Source: Caecitellus pseudoparvulus (Eukaryota; Bigyra: Bicosoecida). Taken from it: a stretch of DNA of 64,000 nt. The stretch covers positions 116,319 to 180,318 of the forward strand of contig CBFFRQ010000076.1 in NCBI GenBank assembly GCA_965644315.1, in the 5' to 3' direction. Shown piece after piece: positions 10,084 to 20,267 of the stretch. Position numbers and translations under genes: made by a program. The notes beneath the pieces were generated by a model. That model did not search any database. It was given only the letters and a program-made list of their open reading frames with translations, and was not told where the DNA came from. Within the stretch, counting starts at the first letter, position 1; every line of letters starts with the position of its first letter.

Positions 10084-12044
10084 ATGAAGAGCGGGTCGCG
10101 TCAGGCTGGCCAAACGAGGCGAAACAGCAGCATGCAGGGAGTGGGGAGCTCCGGTGCCGGCGGCGGCGGGCTGCCAGGCAGCGGCGCCGAGTCCTTCCTG
10201 TCCATGTACAACGAGCAGCCAGTGGAGGAGCTGACCCTGCAGGACTTCGAAGTTCTAGCATTGGACAGGCTGAAAGGTGCGGCGTGCGCGCACTTGGCTG
10301 GCTGCACAGCGCTGCCTGCAGCCCCGGCCTGCGTTTCGCCTGTGCAGCTTTGAAGGGCATCGAGACGGCCAAGGCGCGAGGTTTGAAGGGCGCAGAGCTG
10401 CAGGCGCAGATCAAGAGCCTGTCCATGGCGCACCTGGGTGGAGACCTCGGGTCCCTCATGAAGCCTAACCCTGACATGGTGCGGAAGGACGCAGTGTCCC
10501 ACCACATCCTGCGCCTGGCCTACTGCCAATCTGAGGAGAAACGCCGTTGGTTCCTGTCCCAAGAGCTCGCGCTCTTCCGGTGCGTGCCAGTGCCACCACT
10601 GTGGTCTCACTGAAGACAATTATTGGACTTGTGCCTCTGCTGCCCGCAGGTACCGGCTGGAGAAGCACACTCCCAAGCAGCAGGAAGCTTTCATGCACAG
10701 GCACGGGCTCACGTTTGAGGGGGTGCGTGAGCCTGTTTGAATGGGCCCTGGCGCACAGCCGAGCACACCCCCACCTCGCCCGGTCCCTGCAGATCACCAG
10801 TGAAGACGCCGCCACCATGCAAACCGATCTGGAACGCATGTGCCTGCTGGCACGCGTGCACGACAAGGTGCTGCTGCGCCCAACAGACTTCGTGAAAGTG
10901 CCGTTTCTGCAGGCGCTAGACTTGGTGGGGCGCAGGCGAGTGCTGGTGCGAGGCGGCACTGCCTTTGTGCCCAGGGACCGCCTCATTTCCATCATCACGT
11001 CCAGGTTCAGGGCGTCGGTGAGTGCTGTCGCTGCCTTGAGCCTGCTGCCTTGGCCAGGTGCACTCTGCCCAATAACCCGCACAAATCCCCCCCCCCCCCT
11101 ACAGCTGTCTCGAGGCCTGGCCTTTGCAAACAAGGCACTGCCCACCATTCTGCAAGATGACCGCCTGGGAGACATCCTCGTGAACATGACACGAGCTTAC
11201 ATCGGGCGGGAGTACGGCAAGGGGCAAGGCGCGTTGGCAGGTGCGGAGGTGCGAGCAGGAGACGTGCAGGGACTGTCGGAGTCATCGTACCCGTTGTGCA
11301 TGGAGCACCTGCACCGAGGACTGATGACGCACCACCACCTGCGGCACGATGGGCGCATGCAGTACGGCCTCTTCCTGAAGGGGCTGGGCCTGGGGCTGGA
11401 GGAAGCGCTCATTTTCTGGCAAACCGAGTTCACCAAGTCCATGTCCCCAGACGACTTTGTCAAGCGATACGGTGCGTGTGGGCGCCTTCCACGAACGCCC
11501 GTCAGTGCTCACTTGCCGAGGCCTTGCCACCCCGCCCTACCACCACGCCTGCAACGCAGCATACAACATCCGCCACAACTACGGCAAGGAAGGCAAGCGC
11601 GCCGACTACACGCCGTACTCGTGCCAACGCATCATCCTGGGCACGGCCCCCGGGACTGGCGAGTACCATGGCTGCCCCTACCGGCACTGGGACGCTGAGA
11701 ACCTCCGAGCGGCGTTGGTGCGCAGCGGCATTTCCGGAGCAGCAGTTGCAGACGTCATGTCCAGCGTTGCGACGAAGGACTACCAGGTGGCTTGCTCCAA
11801 GCAGTGGGATGCACGGTATGGCACCATGGGCTTGAATGTCGGCAATCACCCAAACGCATACGCGGAGGAGGCTCAGGCGGTGTTGCGTGGAGATCACCCA
11901 AGCTTGCCTTCAGATGCCGCAGCTGCTGGCCAGGCTGCACCCAGCGCCACAGCCGCCAGTGCCGCCACAGGCTTCTCTGCCGCATCAGAAAGCGTCGCAG
12001 AGCCCGTAGCACAGCCCGCAGCAGCGCCTGCGTCGGGCACGTGA
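10084..12044 (+). CDS. PRI2: DNA primase large subunit
   Basis: Exons 10084-10276, 10348-10579, 10650-10722, 10793-11017, 11105-11471 and 11560-12044 give 524 residues with all junctions in phase. Splicing restores family landmarks: DRLKALKGIET at junction 1, FRYRLEKH at junction 2, FRASLSRGLAF at junction 4 and YAYNIRHNYGKEGKR at junction 5. The C-terminal domain has the cysteines expected to bind the 4Fe-4S cluster (CMEHLH, CQRIIL, CPYRHWD, CSKQWD) and the diagnostic HHLRHDGRMQYGLFLKG. With the catalytic small subunit it forms the primase of DNA polymerase alpha, making RNA primers in the nucleus. The final 50 residues are an Ala/Pro/Ser-rich tail. ATG 10133 is an alternative start. The intron before exon 5 has a long C-tract. 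Confidence 0.95.
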
Positions 12045-12100
12045 TGCCATGCTTGCATCAGACTGAAATACATTGTCGCTGGAGGTGGTGGGAAACGCCC

Positions 12101-13233
12101 CTACGCTCGCGCTGCTCTGCTAGCAAGGTGCGCCTCCCAACCGGGGGGAGGGAACCACGAACTGGCGTCTAGGGTTGCGTTGTGCCAGTAGGGGTCGCCT
12201 TCGTCGTCTGAAAACTGCTCCCAGTCCGACAAATTCCCGACGTCTCCCGTGAACGCCTCCTCCTCCTCCGCAGCGGCTTCCCCCCCGCCACCACCGCCAC
12301 CTGCCGCAGGCAGAGCCGCTGCCAGCCCGGACGCCCCTGCTTTGGCTTTCGCCTGTGCTTCTGCCCAGCCAGGGGGCTCCTCCCAACTCGTCTCCTGCGT
12401 TTCACGGTTGAAATAGTACTGCGTGGAGAGGGCGCCAAGGGAGGTGCATGCTCTGCCCAGGGGGGGGGCTCAGCACGATGCACGCCACACACCGTGTCAC
12501 CTTCGTCATCCTGCAAGGGCACCCACGGGTACTCCCCAGGCTTCATGGGTGGTGTCCAGCTGGTTTCCCCCGTTTCACGGTGGTACCAGTACTTTTCGCC
12601 TGTGTCTGTCAGCGCCGTGATCCACTCGCTGTCGTCGGGCGGCGCGACCGGCGCGCCCACAGCAGTGCCAAACACGCTCTTGAAGTGCGCTGTGAACACG
12701 CCCGTTGCCTCTTCTTGCTCATTCCATTTCTGCGCGGGGTGGGGGCGGCGCCAGTCGCACGCTGCGGAGGCGGTGGCGATGCTGCCCTGCACACGCACGT
12801 AAATGGAGGCGAAGTCCCCAACGAAGGTGAACTCCCCAGGGTCACTACTGCTGCGGAAGAAGACGAGCGGGTACAGCACGCCCTTGCCTGCCAGGTCAAA
12901 CAGCCTGCGAAGAGGTGGCGAGAGAGCACGGCAACATGCACCACGTCGCTTGGCGGAGGTGGGCCGGCCCAAGCAGGGCAGTGAGCGCCGCACTGACTTG
13001 GTGCGCAGCTCCTTGTTCGAAGCTGTGGCTCCGTCCACGACGTCGTAGCCGATCCGGTGCGCTGCGGAGCCGGGCGAGGGGGGCTTGCCGGGACTGCGGA
13101 TATTGAACGTGCAGCACAGCACTCGCGCACTTTGCAGCAGCCGGAAGAGGTGGTCCTGCTCCACCTTCTGCTTCGCAATGCCCGTCTGAGCCGTGTACAG
13201 CACCAAGCACTTGAACTTCTGCGTGTCCTCCAT
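12101..13233 (-). CDS. SH3BGR/thioredoxin-fold protein with C-terminal WW domains
   Basis: Exons 13131-13233, 12998-13061, 12799-12904, 12493-12729 and 12101-12418 give 275 residues, all in phase. The N-terminal about 90 residues (LVLYTAQTG, YDVVDGATASNKELR, YPLVFF, FTFVGDF) follow the SH3BGR/glutaredoxin-like pattern, with no CxxC active site. Two WW domains follow: KYWYHRETGETSWTPP, then YYFNRETQETSWEEPPGW made by the last splice. A third WW-like segment (PYWHNATLDASSWFPPPGW) sits near the end. Between them lies a Gly/Glu-rich acidic linker. WW domains bind proline-rich peptides; the N-terminal fold is usually a protein-interaction module. Function is unknown and the symbol is left blank. 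It ends 56 bases from the convergent primase gene. Confidence 0.85.
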
Positions 13234-13705
13234 GCTGCTGCCCGCTTGTGGTGCTTGCAGGCGCCGGCTCGCCTTGCACCTGGCAACTCTCGGCCACCCT
13301 CCTCACTCTTCCAACAGCGCAGGGAGTGGGCTGCTGCTCTGCTGTGTACAGTGGTGGCACGCACTGCAGGAGGCGCCTTGCCGAGCGCACAGCCGGTGCG
13401 GGTTGCGCAGCCCCACCTTCGCTGGTTGACGCCTGAAATGCGGCGGCTGCAGGGCTCTTTCGATGTGCGGGAAGGCTGCAGCTGAGCTGGCCCTGCGCAG
13501 CAGCCTGCAGGTGCCCGGCGCCCCCAAAACAACCCAACAAACAAACGCACATGCTGCCCAACGCACTACCGTGCCAGCAACACGACGCCTCCCCTCGCAC
13601 CTGTACTTTGGCTGCGCCCCACGTGGGTGCTGTGCTGCCGCCTGCGCTGGCGTTTCGTGGCGTTTCACCTACACCGCCAGCTACTTGGCCAGTCCCTCCC
13701 ACAGC
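13234..13705. other. Divergent promoter region
   Basis: This is the shared upstream region of the WW protein (minus) and AMPK beta (plus), including the AMPK beta 5' untranslated region. I see no TATA box or other clear element. Confidence 0.4.
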
Positions 13706-15442
13706 ATGGTACGCTGCTCCACGCCAACGGCGCAGCATCCAAGTGCAGCACAATTCCCCTCCCCTTGACCTCTCGCAGGGCGGGCAAGTCTCCTCTCAGT
13801 CCAAGGGGGGCGCCCAGCCTGCCACTGCGGCCGGAAGCTCAGGCGGCGGACAGGGCCCTCTGCAAGCCACCCCGTGCGCCACGCTGCTTGCTGGGACCCC
13901 ATGAACACCCTCGCCGCACATTTCCCCCTCAACCCCCCCCTGTACAGCTCCTCTGCCCTGCCCTCCACTGCGCCCTCCCCTGACGCCTCCCCTGCCCCTG
14001 CACTGGCCTCAGGCTCACCTGCTGCGCTGGTGCCGACGGTGTTCAAGTGGGAGCACGGCGGCAAGGAGGTGTACCTGGCCGGCACCTTCAACGGCTGGAC
14101 GCACAAGCTGCCCATGCACCGCTCTGGCAACGACTTCACGCACATCCTCGCCCTGCCGCCTGGCCTGCACGCGTACAAGTTCATTGTGGATGGCCAGTGG
14201 CGCCACGCGACTGACCAGCCCAGCCAGTCAGACGGCCACGGCAACACCAACAACATCATCGACCTGACAAAGTTCCAACCAGACGAATTCCTCGTGCGCT
14301 CGCAGTCAGTGCTGCGGAGCTGGGACGCACCCCCCCCCCTGCCGCCCCGGAGGGGGGCTGCGCATGCCACCCGTGCCCACCGCCGCCGCCGCCGCCGCCC
14401 CCACACATCCCTGCAGCCGGATGCCAGCGACGACAGTTGTGGGGGGGACCGGGAGTCAGGCAGCGACGGTGAGGGGGGCGGCTCTGACTCATCGCATGAT
14501 GCAGTGCTGACCCTGGCCGCAGAGCCAGGCAGCCCTCGCCCCTCGCACCGCCGGCGGAGGCAGAACACCGCCGTGGGCCTCGCGGAACACGTTCCCATGT
14601 ATGACCCGGAACACCCCGAGGACTTCTCAGATGACTCCGAGGGGGGCGGCGCCTACGGCACCGTGTACCCAGCCGAAGACTCCTTCGCCAAGGAGCCACC
14701 CGCCCTGCCACCCCACCTGCGCCCAGTGGCGCTGAACACGGACTATATCCCCACACTCACAGGGGACAAGCTGCTGCCCATTCCCTCCCACGTCGCCCTG
14801 GGACACCTGTACTGCACTGCTAGCCGCGGCCGCCTCGTGGCCCAAAGCGTCGCCACTCGCTACAAGCGCAAGTTCACCACCACCGTGTTCCTGTCCCCAG
14901 CTCCCTTCCGCACTGCCCTGGTCACTGCAGCAGCAGCAGGCGACGCGGGCGCCGCCAGCAGCCTGGCCGCCACGGCGTCCGCCCCCTTCGCCGCCCTGGT
15001 GCCCTCCGCCGCGCGACCCCCCCCCTCTGCTGGGGCGCAGGGGGGGGAAGGTGGCGGATTGGCAGGGAGGGGGGGTGTGGAGCACCCCGTCGCCCCCGCC
15101 GCCGCCGCCACTGCCACAGAGGTGGTGGTGCAAACCACATCCGGCCCTCTCACCGTCACCCTCACCCCCGCCCACCAAGCCACCATCGCCCAGCACCAGG
15201 CCACGGCATACAGCCGCCTGACGGAGCACAACGAGGCGCTGGCGGCAGAGGTCGCGGCAGGTCGCATGACCCAGGCCGACGCCGAGCAGCGCGCAGCAGC
15301 GGCCCGCGCCCAGGCCTCGGAGTGGCTGTCCCAGGCGCAGAACCAGGTGCTGCAGGCGGCGGTGGTGCAGCAGTTCAACCAGCAGCAGCAAGCACAGGCA
15401 CAGGCACAGCAGGGTGGTGGGGCTGTGCCGCCGCCTGGGTGA
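13706..15442 (+). CDS. AMPK/SNF1 beta subunit, predicted N-myristoylated
   Basis: Exons 13706-13708 (coding part), 13779-13873 and 13948-15442 give 530 residues. The first coding exon holds only ATG, followed at once by donor GTACGC; splicing to 13779 makes MGGQVSSQ, a good N-myristoylation site like that of other AMPK beta subunits. The second intron (GTGCGC...TGTACAG) is in phase. Residues about 64-135 are the CBM48 glycogen-binding domain (WEHGGKEVYLAGTFNGW, HAYKFIVDG). The ASC domain (PPALPPHL, IPSHVALGHLYC, RYKRKFTTTVF) lies around 283-345 and docks the alpha and gamma subunits. Unusual for the family are the Arg/Ser-rich linker of about 110 residues between the domains and a Gln/Ala-rich C-terminal extension of about 170 residues. 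AMPK senses cellular energy; the beta subunit is the scaffold. Confidence 0.92.
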
Positions 15443-15453
15443 CGCCACACCCC

Positions 15454-16365
15454 TCATGGGCCCATTTTGAGAATGCACCGCTTGAACCACTCCCCCCGCC
15501 CAATGGCCTCCATGACGGCCGCGAACGTGCCCAGTGCGTCTGGCTGCAGCATGTCCACACCCGTGCCACTCCATGTGCCCGCCCCGCGCTGCAGCAGACA
15601 CCCCTCCTCCAGACTGGGCACCTCCCCCCACTCCTCGCCTCGAAGGGCCATGGCCTTCCAGCGCAGACTGCGGAGGGCGGCGACGTACTCGTGCAGGGCG
15701 CCCTGCTCACCCTCTGCGTACAGCACGCCGGGACCGCCAGGCTTGCACAGGCCCCGCAAGCCCGCCGCTGCTGCCCAGTCCGTGATGCTGGCCTTCTTGC
15801 TGGGGCTGCGGATGTGGTGAAACCACACCAGCACCCGGCCCACAGTCACCCCCGCACCCTTTCCTGCGTGGGAAGCTGGTGCTGGCGGGGCATCAGCCTG
15901 TGCAGCTTCCGCCTCTGCTGCCGCCTCGAAGGCTCCCGTGACCACCTGCACAGCCTCCATCAGCTGCTCCTCGCCTGGGCCAGGCAACTCGGCAGCTTGC
16001 AACGCGCCACGGATGGAACTGGTGTGTGCACGGCTGAGGGAACAAGAGGCAACTGTCACTTTCGCAGCTTCGTCGGGGTACTGGGGCGGGAGTGTCATGT
16101 GCAGGCACACAGTCGGCACGGCTGTGCCGGCAGGCACGTCTGCGGAATTTGCTGCTGCTAGCTCCAAGGCCACACTCAGTGCTACGTCCTGCGTTGCACC
16201 CAGACCAGCGGCGTCCCCCGCCTCCACAGCAGCACGCAGCTTCTTCACACTTTCTTCGGCTGTCAGCACCTCAAACCTCACCGCATCACAGTACATGCAT
16301 TGCAGGGCGTCGATTTCATCCAGCTGGCGCTGCCGCGTCAGAAGGCTCGGCCCGCCCGCCGCCAT
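15454..16365 (-). CDS. RWD domain protein, RWDD2-like
   Basis: A single open frame of 303 residues starts at ATG 16365 (MAAGGPSLL); the frame stays open upstream without family similarity, so this start is preferred. Residues about 10-135 form an RWD domain (RQLDEIDALQCMY, LHMTLPPQYPDEA). The C-terminal half has the DUF1115 pattern of RWDD2 proteins: VWFHHIRSPSKKASITDWA, GLCKPGGPGVLYAEG and a final region with ALRSLRWKAM. RWDD2 function is not established. The stop is only 11 bases from that of the convergent AMPK beta gene, so their 3' untranslated regions must overlap. Confidence 0.85.
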   Translation of the reverse strand: MAAGGPSLLTRQRQLDEIDALQCMYCDAVRFEVLTAEESVKKLRAAVEAGDAAGLGATQDVALSVALELAAANSADVPAGTAVPTVCLHMTLPPQYPDEAAKVTVASCSLSRAHTSSIRGALQAAELPGPGEEQLMEAVQVVTGAFEAAAEAEAAQADAPPAPASHAGKGAGVTVGRVLVWFHHIRSPSKKASITDWAAAAGLRGLCKPGGPGVLYAEGEQGALHEYVAALRSLRWKAMALRGEEWGEVPSLEEGCLLQRGAGTWSGTGVDMLQPDALGTFAAVMEAIGRGEWFKRCILKMGP

Positions 16366-16559
16366 GCCCAGCAGCACACCGCGGCCAGACGCAGCCTGGC
16401 CCACAGCCTTCGATAGGCATGCAGCTGGTTCAGCTTGTGGGCTGAGTGAGGTCTCGTGACGAGTTTTGCAGCTGCCATGTCTGTGCGGCGCTCGCTGACT
16501 GGCCAGGGCCTGGGCGGCACACTTGCCAAGCTGCAAGCCCAGGCAGCGCGCAAACTCGG

Positions 16560-18732
16560 TTACCCGCTGGCTGGAATGCCCAGTGCTGCGCACAGAGTGG
16601 GGATGTCACAGGCATGGGTGGCAGGCACGAGGTCGAAGCGCTCCATGCAGGTGAGTGCGATGCGCACGTGGGGCCACACGTGCACGGCGGCGGGGTTCAG
16701 CTTCAACGCCGTCAGGTGGGCCTTCGCAGCCGCTTCGTACTGTTGCAGCTTGAAGCAAGCGATGCCTTTGTTCAGCCAGCAGCGTGCGAAGCCGGGGTTC
16801 AGCTTCAGAGCGGCGTCGTACTTTTGCAGCGCAGCTGCGTGGTCGCCGGCGTTCGAGAGACACGCGCCCCAGCGGCTGAGGGTGGTGTAGTTCGTGGGGT
16901 CTGCTGCGCTGGCGTGTCCGAAGGCGTCGGCAGCCTCCTGGAAATTCCGCGCCACGCTGTACATGACTCCCATCACAATCTGAATGCCGTCGTCGTCTGG
17001 AACGAGCTGCGAAGCAGCCACAAGTTTCTGCGCAGGTAAAGCCAAAAGCGGGGGAGCAGTGAACGGTGTGGAGCATTCACGGGGCGTGTGGCCAGGCCTG
17101 CTCAGTGTTTGAGCCGACGCGCGCGACGGCTCCACTCACCTTCATCACTTCCCGCTGAAACGCCACGTCCACTTGCTGATCGCTGGCAAGCCCCGCAGGC
17201 GAGGGAGTGGGTGGAGACAAGCCTTCCAAGGTCACATCCTGGGCTAAGCTGGCCAAATCCGTGCCGGCAAACTGCATGCTGTGGTCCAGCCACGCGTGCA
17301 GCACGTGCAACGCATCGTTTCGCCGCCGCTCGTTCATCAGCGACACTCCCAGGGACAGCAGCGCTGCTGTGTTGTACGGGTCGGCTGACACGGCGCGTTT
17401 GAAGCAGACAATGGCCGCAGGGTCATTCTCCCCCTGCGCGTGTGCCGTGCCCAGGCGGTGCCACGCTTCGGAGTCGGTGGCGTCGCGAGCAACTGCCGCC
17501 TCAAATGCCGCAACTGCGTCGTGCACACGGCCCACCTGCAGGGCCCGCTCGCCAGCCTGCATGGCGGACTCCGCGTCAAGCGCTGCAAAGGCACTGGTTG
17601 TGCCATGCTGAAAGGTGTAGGACAGCTCTCCCTCTGTGTGGGAGGGCAGCACCGCCTCCAAGCCACTGGCGCTGCTGGCTGGTGGGCCTGCTCTGCTCCC
17701 GGCAGCCGCCTCCTGCTCCTCATCCACCGGCAGCTCGCCTGCCTCCGCCGCCGCAGCACCAGCCCAGGCTTCCATCAGTCGGTCCCTGGCAGCTGTGGAG
17801 AGGTTGGCGAAGTCGTCGTGCACTGGCACGTCAGGCGCCGCGCCCCCTTCCGCCTCTGCCACGGCGGCCGCATGTGCAGCCTGAGCGCCCTGCAGCGCAG
17901 CCACCTGGGAGGTAATCTGGCCCATGAGGGCCTCGGCAGCAGCAGGGTCCTTCGTGGCCAGGGCTTCCCGCCACAGAGCAGACAGCTTCGCGTCAGCCGC
18001 CGCCACGGCCGCAGAAGCGTCCGCTGACAGGCCACTCGTCGCCCCACCCTCAAGCTCAGGCAGCGAGACAGAGCCCTGGGCCACGCCCTGCATGAACCCC
18101 AGCAACTCACTGTGGGCCATGGCCGGGTCCCCCGCCAGCGCTGAGGCCAGTCGAGCCGCCTGCCGCTGTGCCTCGGTCAACTCAGCAGGCGGCTGGGAAG
18201 GTACAGTCTGAGCGGCCACTGGGGCGGAGGGAACGGGGCTCGCCTGGACAGGCGCCTGTGCGCCGAACACTGCCTGTCCTGGCGGCGGCATGACCGCCTG
18301 CACAGCGTGGGGGAAGCCATGCATCGGCGGCAGGGCGTGAGCGTGACTGCGCTGCCCAGCGCCAAGCCCCTGCCATACGTGGGCCAGCTCTGGGGCGCTG
18401 GCCGCAGGAGAGGACGCGGCGTGAGCTGGCAAAGATGGCGCTGCATGTCCATGAGCTGCGGCGTGGCGGCCTGTGCAGGGTGCAGCGCGAGCCAAGAGTG
18501 ACGTGGGGAAGGAAAGCGGCGCCTGGCGCAGAGAGCCAATTTCCGCACTTGAGAACGCCCCCAGCTCATCAGCCGAGCCTGTGAACACTTGCCCCTGCCC
18601 CGTGGGAGGAGCTTGCCCCAGTGCAAGGCCGTGGCGGGCCGTCACATGGTCCACCAGTCGCCCGACGGGGTTGCTGGCCCCGGCAGGCCCACAGGCCTCC
18701 GGCGACACGAGCTTGCGCACAGTTTCGTCCAT
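16560..18732 (-). CDS. PEX5: Peroxisomal targeting signal 1 receptor (PEX5)
   Basis: Exons 17140-18732 and 16560-17027 give 686 residues; the intron 17028-17139 (GTGAGT...TGCGCAG) is phase 0. The N-terminus carries the conserved cysteine context EACGPAGASNPVGRL; this cysteine is mono-ubiquitinated for receptor recycling in known PEX5 proteins. A long disordered Ala/Gln/Pro-rich region follows, with Trp-containing helices (HVWQGLG, LMEAWAG) that may bind PEX14/PEX13. The C-terminal about 300 residues are TPR repeats, including LGTAHAQGENDPAAI, NTAALLSLGVS, IQIVMGVMYSVA, LSRWGACLSNAG and ARCWLNKGIACF, which recognise the SKL-type C-terminus of peroxisomal enzymes. This implies functional peroxisomes in the organism. 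Confidence 0.93.
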
Positions 18733-19419
18733 GGCAGCTGCTCAAGTCAACGCAGGCTGCCCGCACTTGCATGCTCTCGAGCTGCAGTTTCTCACGTAGA
18801 GCTGTGGTCAATTTTTTTGTCCCTTGACCTCGCATTGTGCTGCGTCCGCTGCTGCTGCAGTGGGGACAACACCAGGCCCGATGCAGGACCCGCCTCGTCC
18901 CCCCAGACGCCCATACAGCGCACGACACATGCCCAGGGCACCGACCTGGGGCCTGATCAATTTGGGGGCATTCTTGAAGCCCCAGGGCTCCCGGCAGCTT
19001 CGTGCACCAGGCCATGTTGGCGTGTCACGCCAGGCTTGGAAGCAGCATCAAGCGCGCAGCGCTGCACCAATGTTGCATGTTGCTGGACTACGCGGGCGCA
19101 ACCCTCTACAATGCAGCTCTTGGCAGCCCTGGGCAGCTGGGCTGTGCGGCACTGCGGCGAGGCGTTGCCTGCAGCGGCAGGAGCAACTTCCCGCCTGCGA
19201 ACACAATCCACAGTCGCCCAACTAACACCCACGAGCGCCATGCCTGGAAACTCCACACCGAAGCGGTGCAAGGCTCACACTCAACACATTCTCAGCAATG
19301 GCGGAAGCAGGCAGCCCTTCGGTGCGTGTGCGGCGCGCAAGGAGTCACCGTGCAACCACCCATTTCACAACAGCTTGGCCGCCGCGAACGACCCTTCCGC
19401 CTCGCCCACACACTCCGCC
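18733..19419. other. Divergent region, PEX5 to EF-hand gene
   Basis: Upstream sequence of PEX5 (minus) and the EF-hand protein (plus). A long plus-strand open frame running from within PEX5 into this region is mostly antisense to PEX5. Part of it could be a 5' exon of the EF-hand gene, but no junction could be fixed. Confidence 0.35.
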
Positions 19420-19867
19420 ATGAACACCTCGTGCTGGACGCCGCACGCATCACAGGGCCTGAACGAAGTCAAGAAAGCCAAGCTCGTGGAGCTGTTCAAC
19501 AAGCTGGACACCAACGGCGACGGCGAGCTGGTGAGGCGTGTGGCTGCGGCAGCGAGCCTTCCTTCAGACGAAGCTGGCCGGCCAGCTGGCACAATCCGCC
19601 GCGCGACGGCCCCCCCACACGCTGGCCGCCCCTGCACAGGACTTGGAGGAGTTCAAGGGGCTGGGACTCGCCATCACGGGCAGGGAGCCCACTGACGAGG
19701 AGGTTCGCTCCCAGCTGAGCCGGGCAGACGTGGACGGAAACGAGTCTCTGGACTTGGCTGAGTGGCTGGCGTTTGGGACAGTGCTCGCAGGCATGCCCGA
19801 CGCCGACTTCATCGCCATGATTGACGGGTACATTGCCAAGCTGGGTGGTGTCGCCGCCTCCAGCTGA
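19420..19867 (+). CDS. Small EF-hand calcium-binding protein
   Basis: Exons 19420-19530 and 19640-19867 give 112 residues if ATG 19420 is the start; the true start may lie in an earlier exon. The intron 19531-19639 (GTGAGG...CTGCACAG) cuts inside the first calcium loop, and splicing restores DTNGDGEL-DLEEF, a canonical 12-residue EF-hand loop. A second loop DVDGNESLDLAEW follows. There are two EF-hands in one pair and nothing else recognisable, so it is probably a calcium sensor of the calmodulin/calcineurin-B superfamily. The partner is unknown. Confidence 0.72.
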
Positions 19868-20267
19868 CCAGCAGCTGCTGCCGTGCCTCACGCGGGCACG
19901 TGCCAGCGTTTCGCCTGCGTTCGTCCTTCTGCACTCCTCCAGACGAACTGCGTAGCGCTTGCACAGTGCAGCACAGGTGCCACTCCACATGAAGCACGGG
20001 AAGGGGTACCTTTGCAGTGTCCACTTGGCAGCGGCTCTGTCTCACCCCAGCCCGCCTTCTCTGCTGACTGGGGCAGGCGCACGCACTGCTTGGCGGCCCA
20101 AGTCGCTGTGCGAGGGTGGCCGCTGCGCCTCGCTGGGCGTGTTGCGCCACCCTGCCTGTCAGGCCTTTCACACATTTTCCAGCTGGGGCTGGTCCACGTG
20201 CTCTGAATTCAGCAGCTTGCGATGTCCCCATCTGCGCAACGCTCCGCAGCGCACCTGCAGAGCACGC
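19868..20267. other. Intergenic, EF-hand gene to histidine phosphatase
   Basis: A same-strand spacer. It may contain a 5' exon of the downstream phosphatase (an AG-ending pyrimidine stretch lies near 20249), but none could be shown. Confidence 0.35.

Noticed and set aside
18589-19695. 368-codon plus-strand frame
   Set aside because: Its first part is antisense to PEX5. Only the EF-hand segment near its end is supported, and the frame after the donor at 19531 is intronic.
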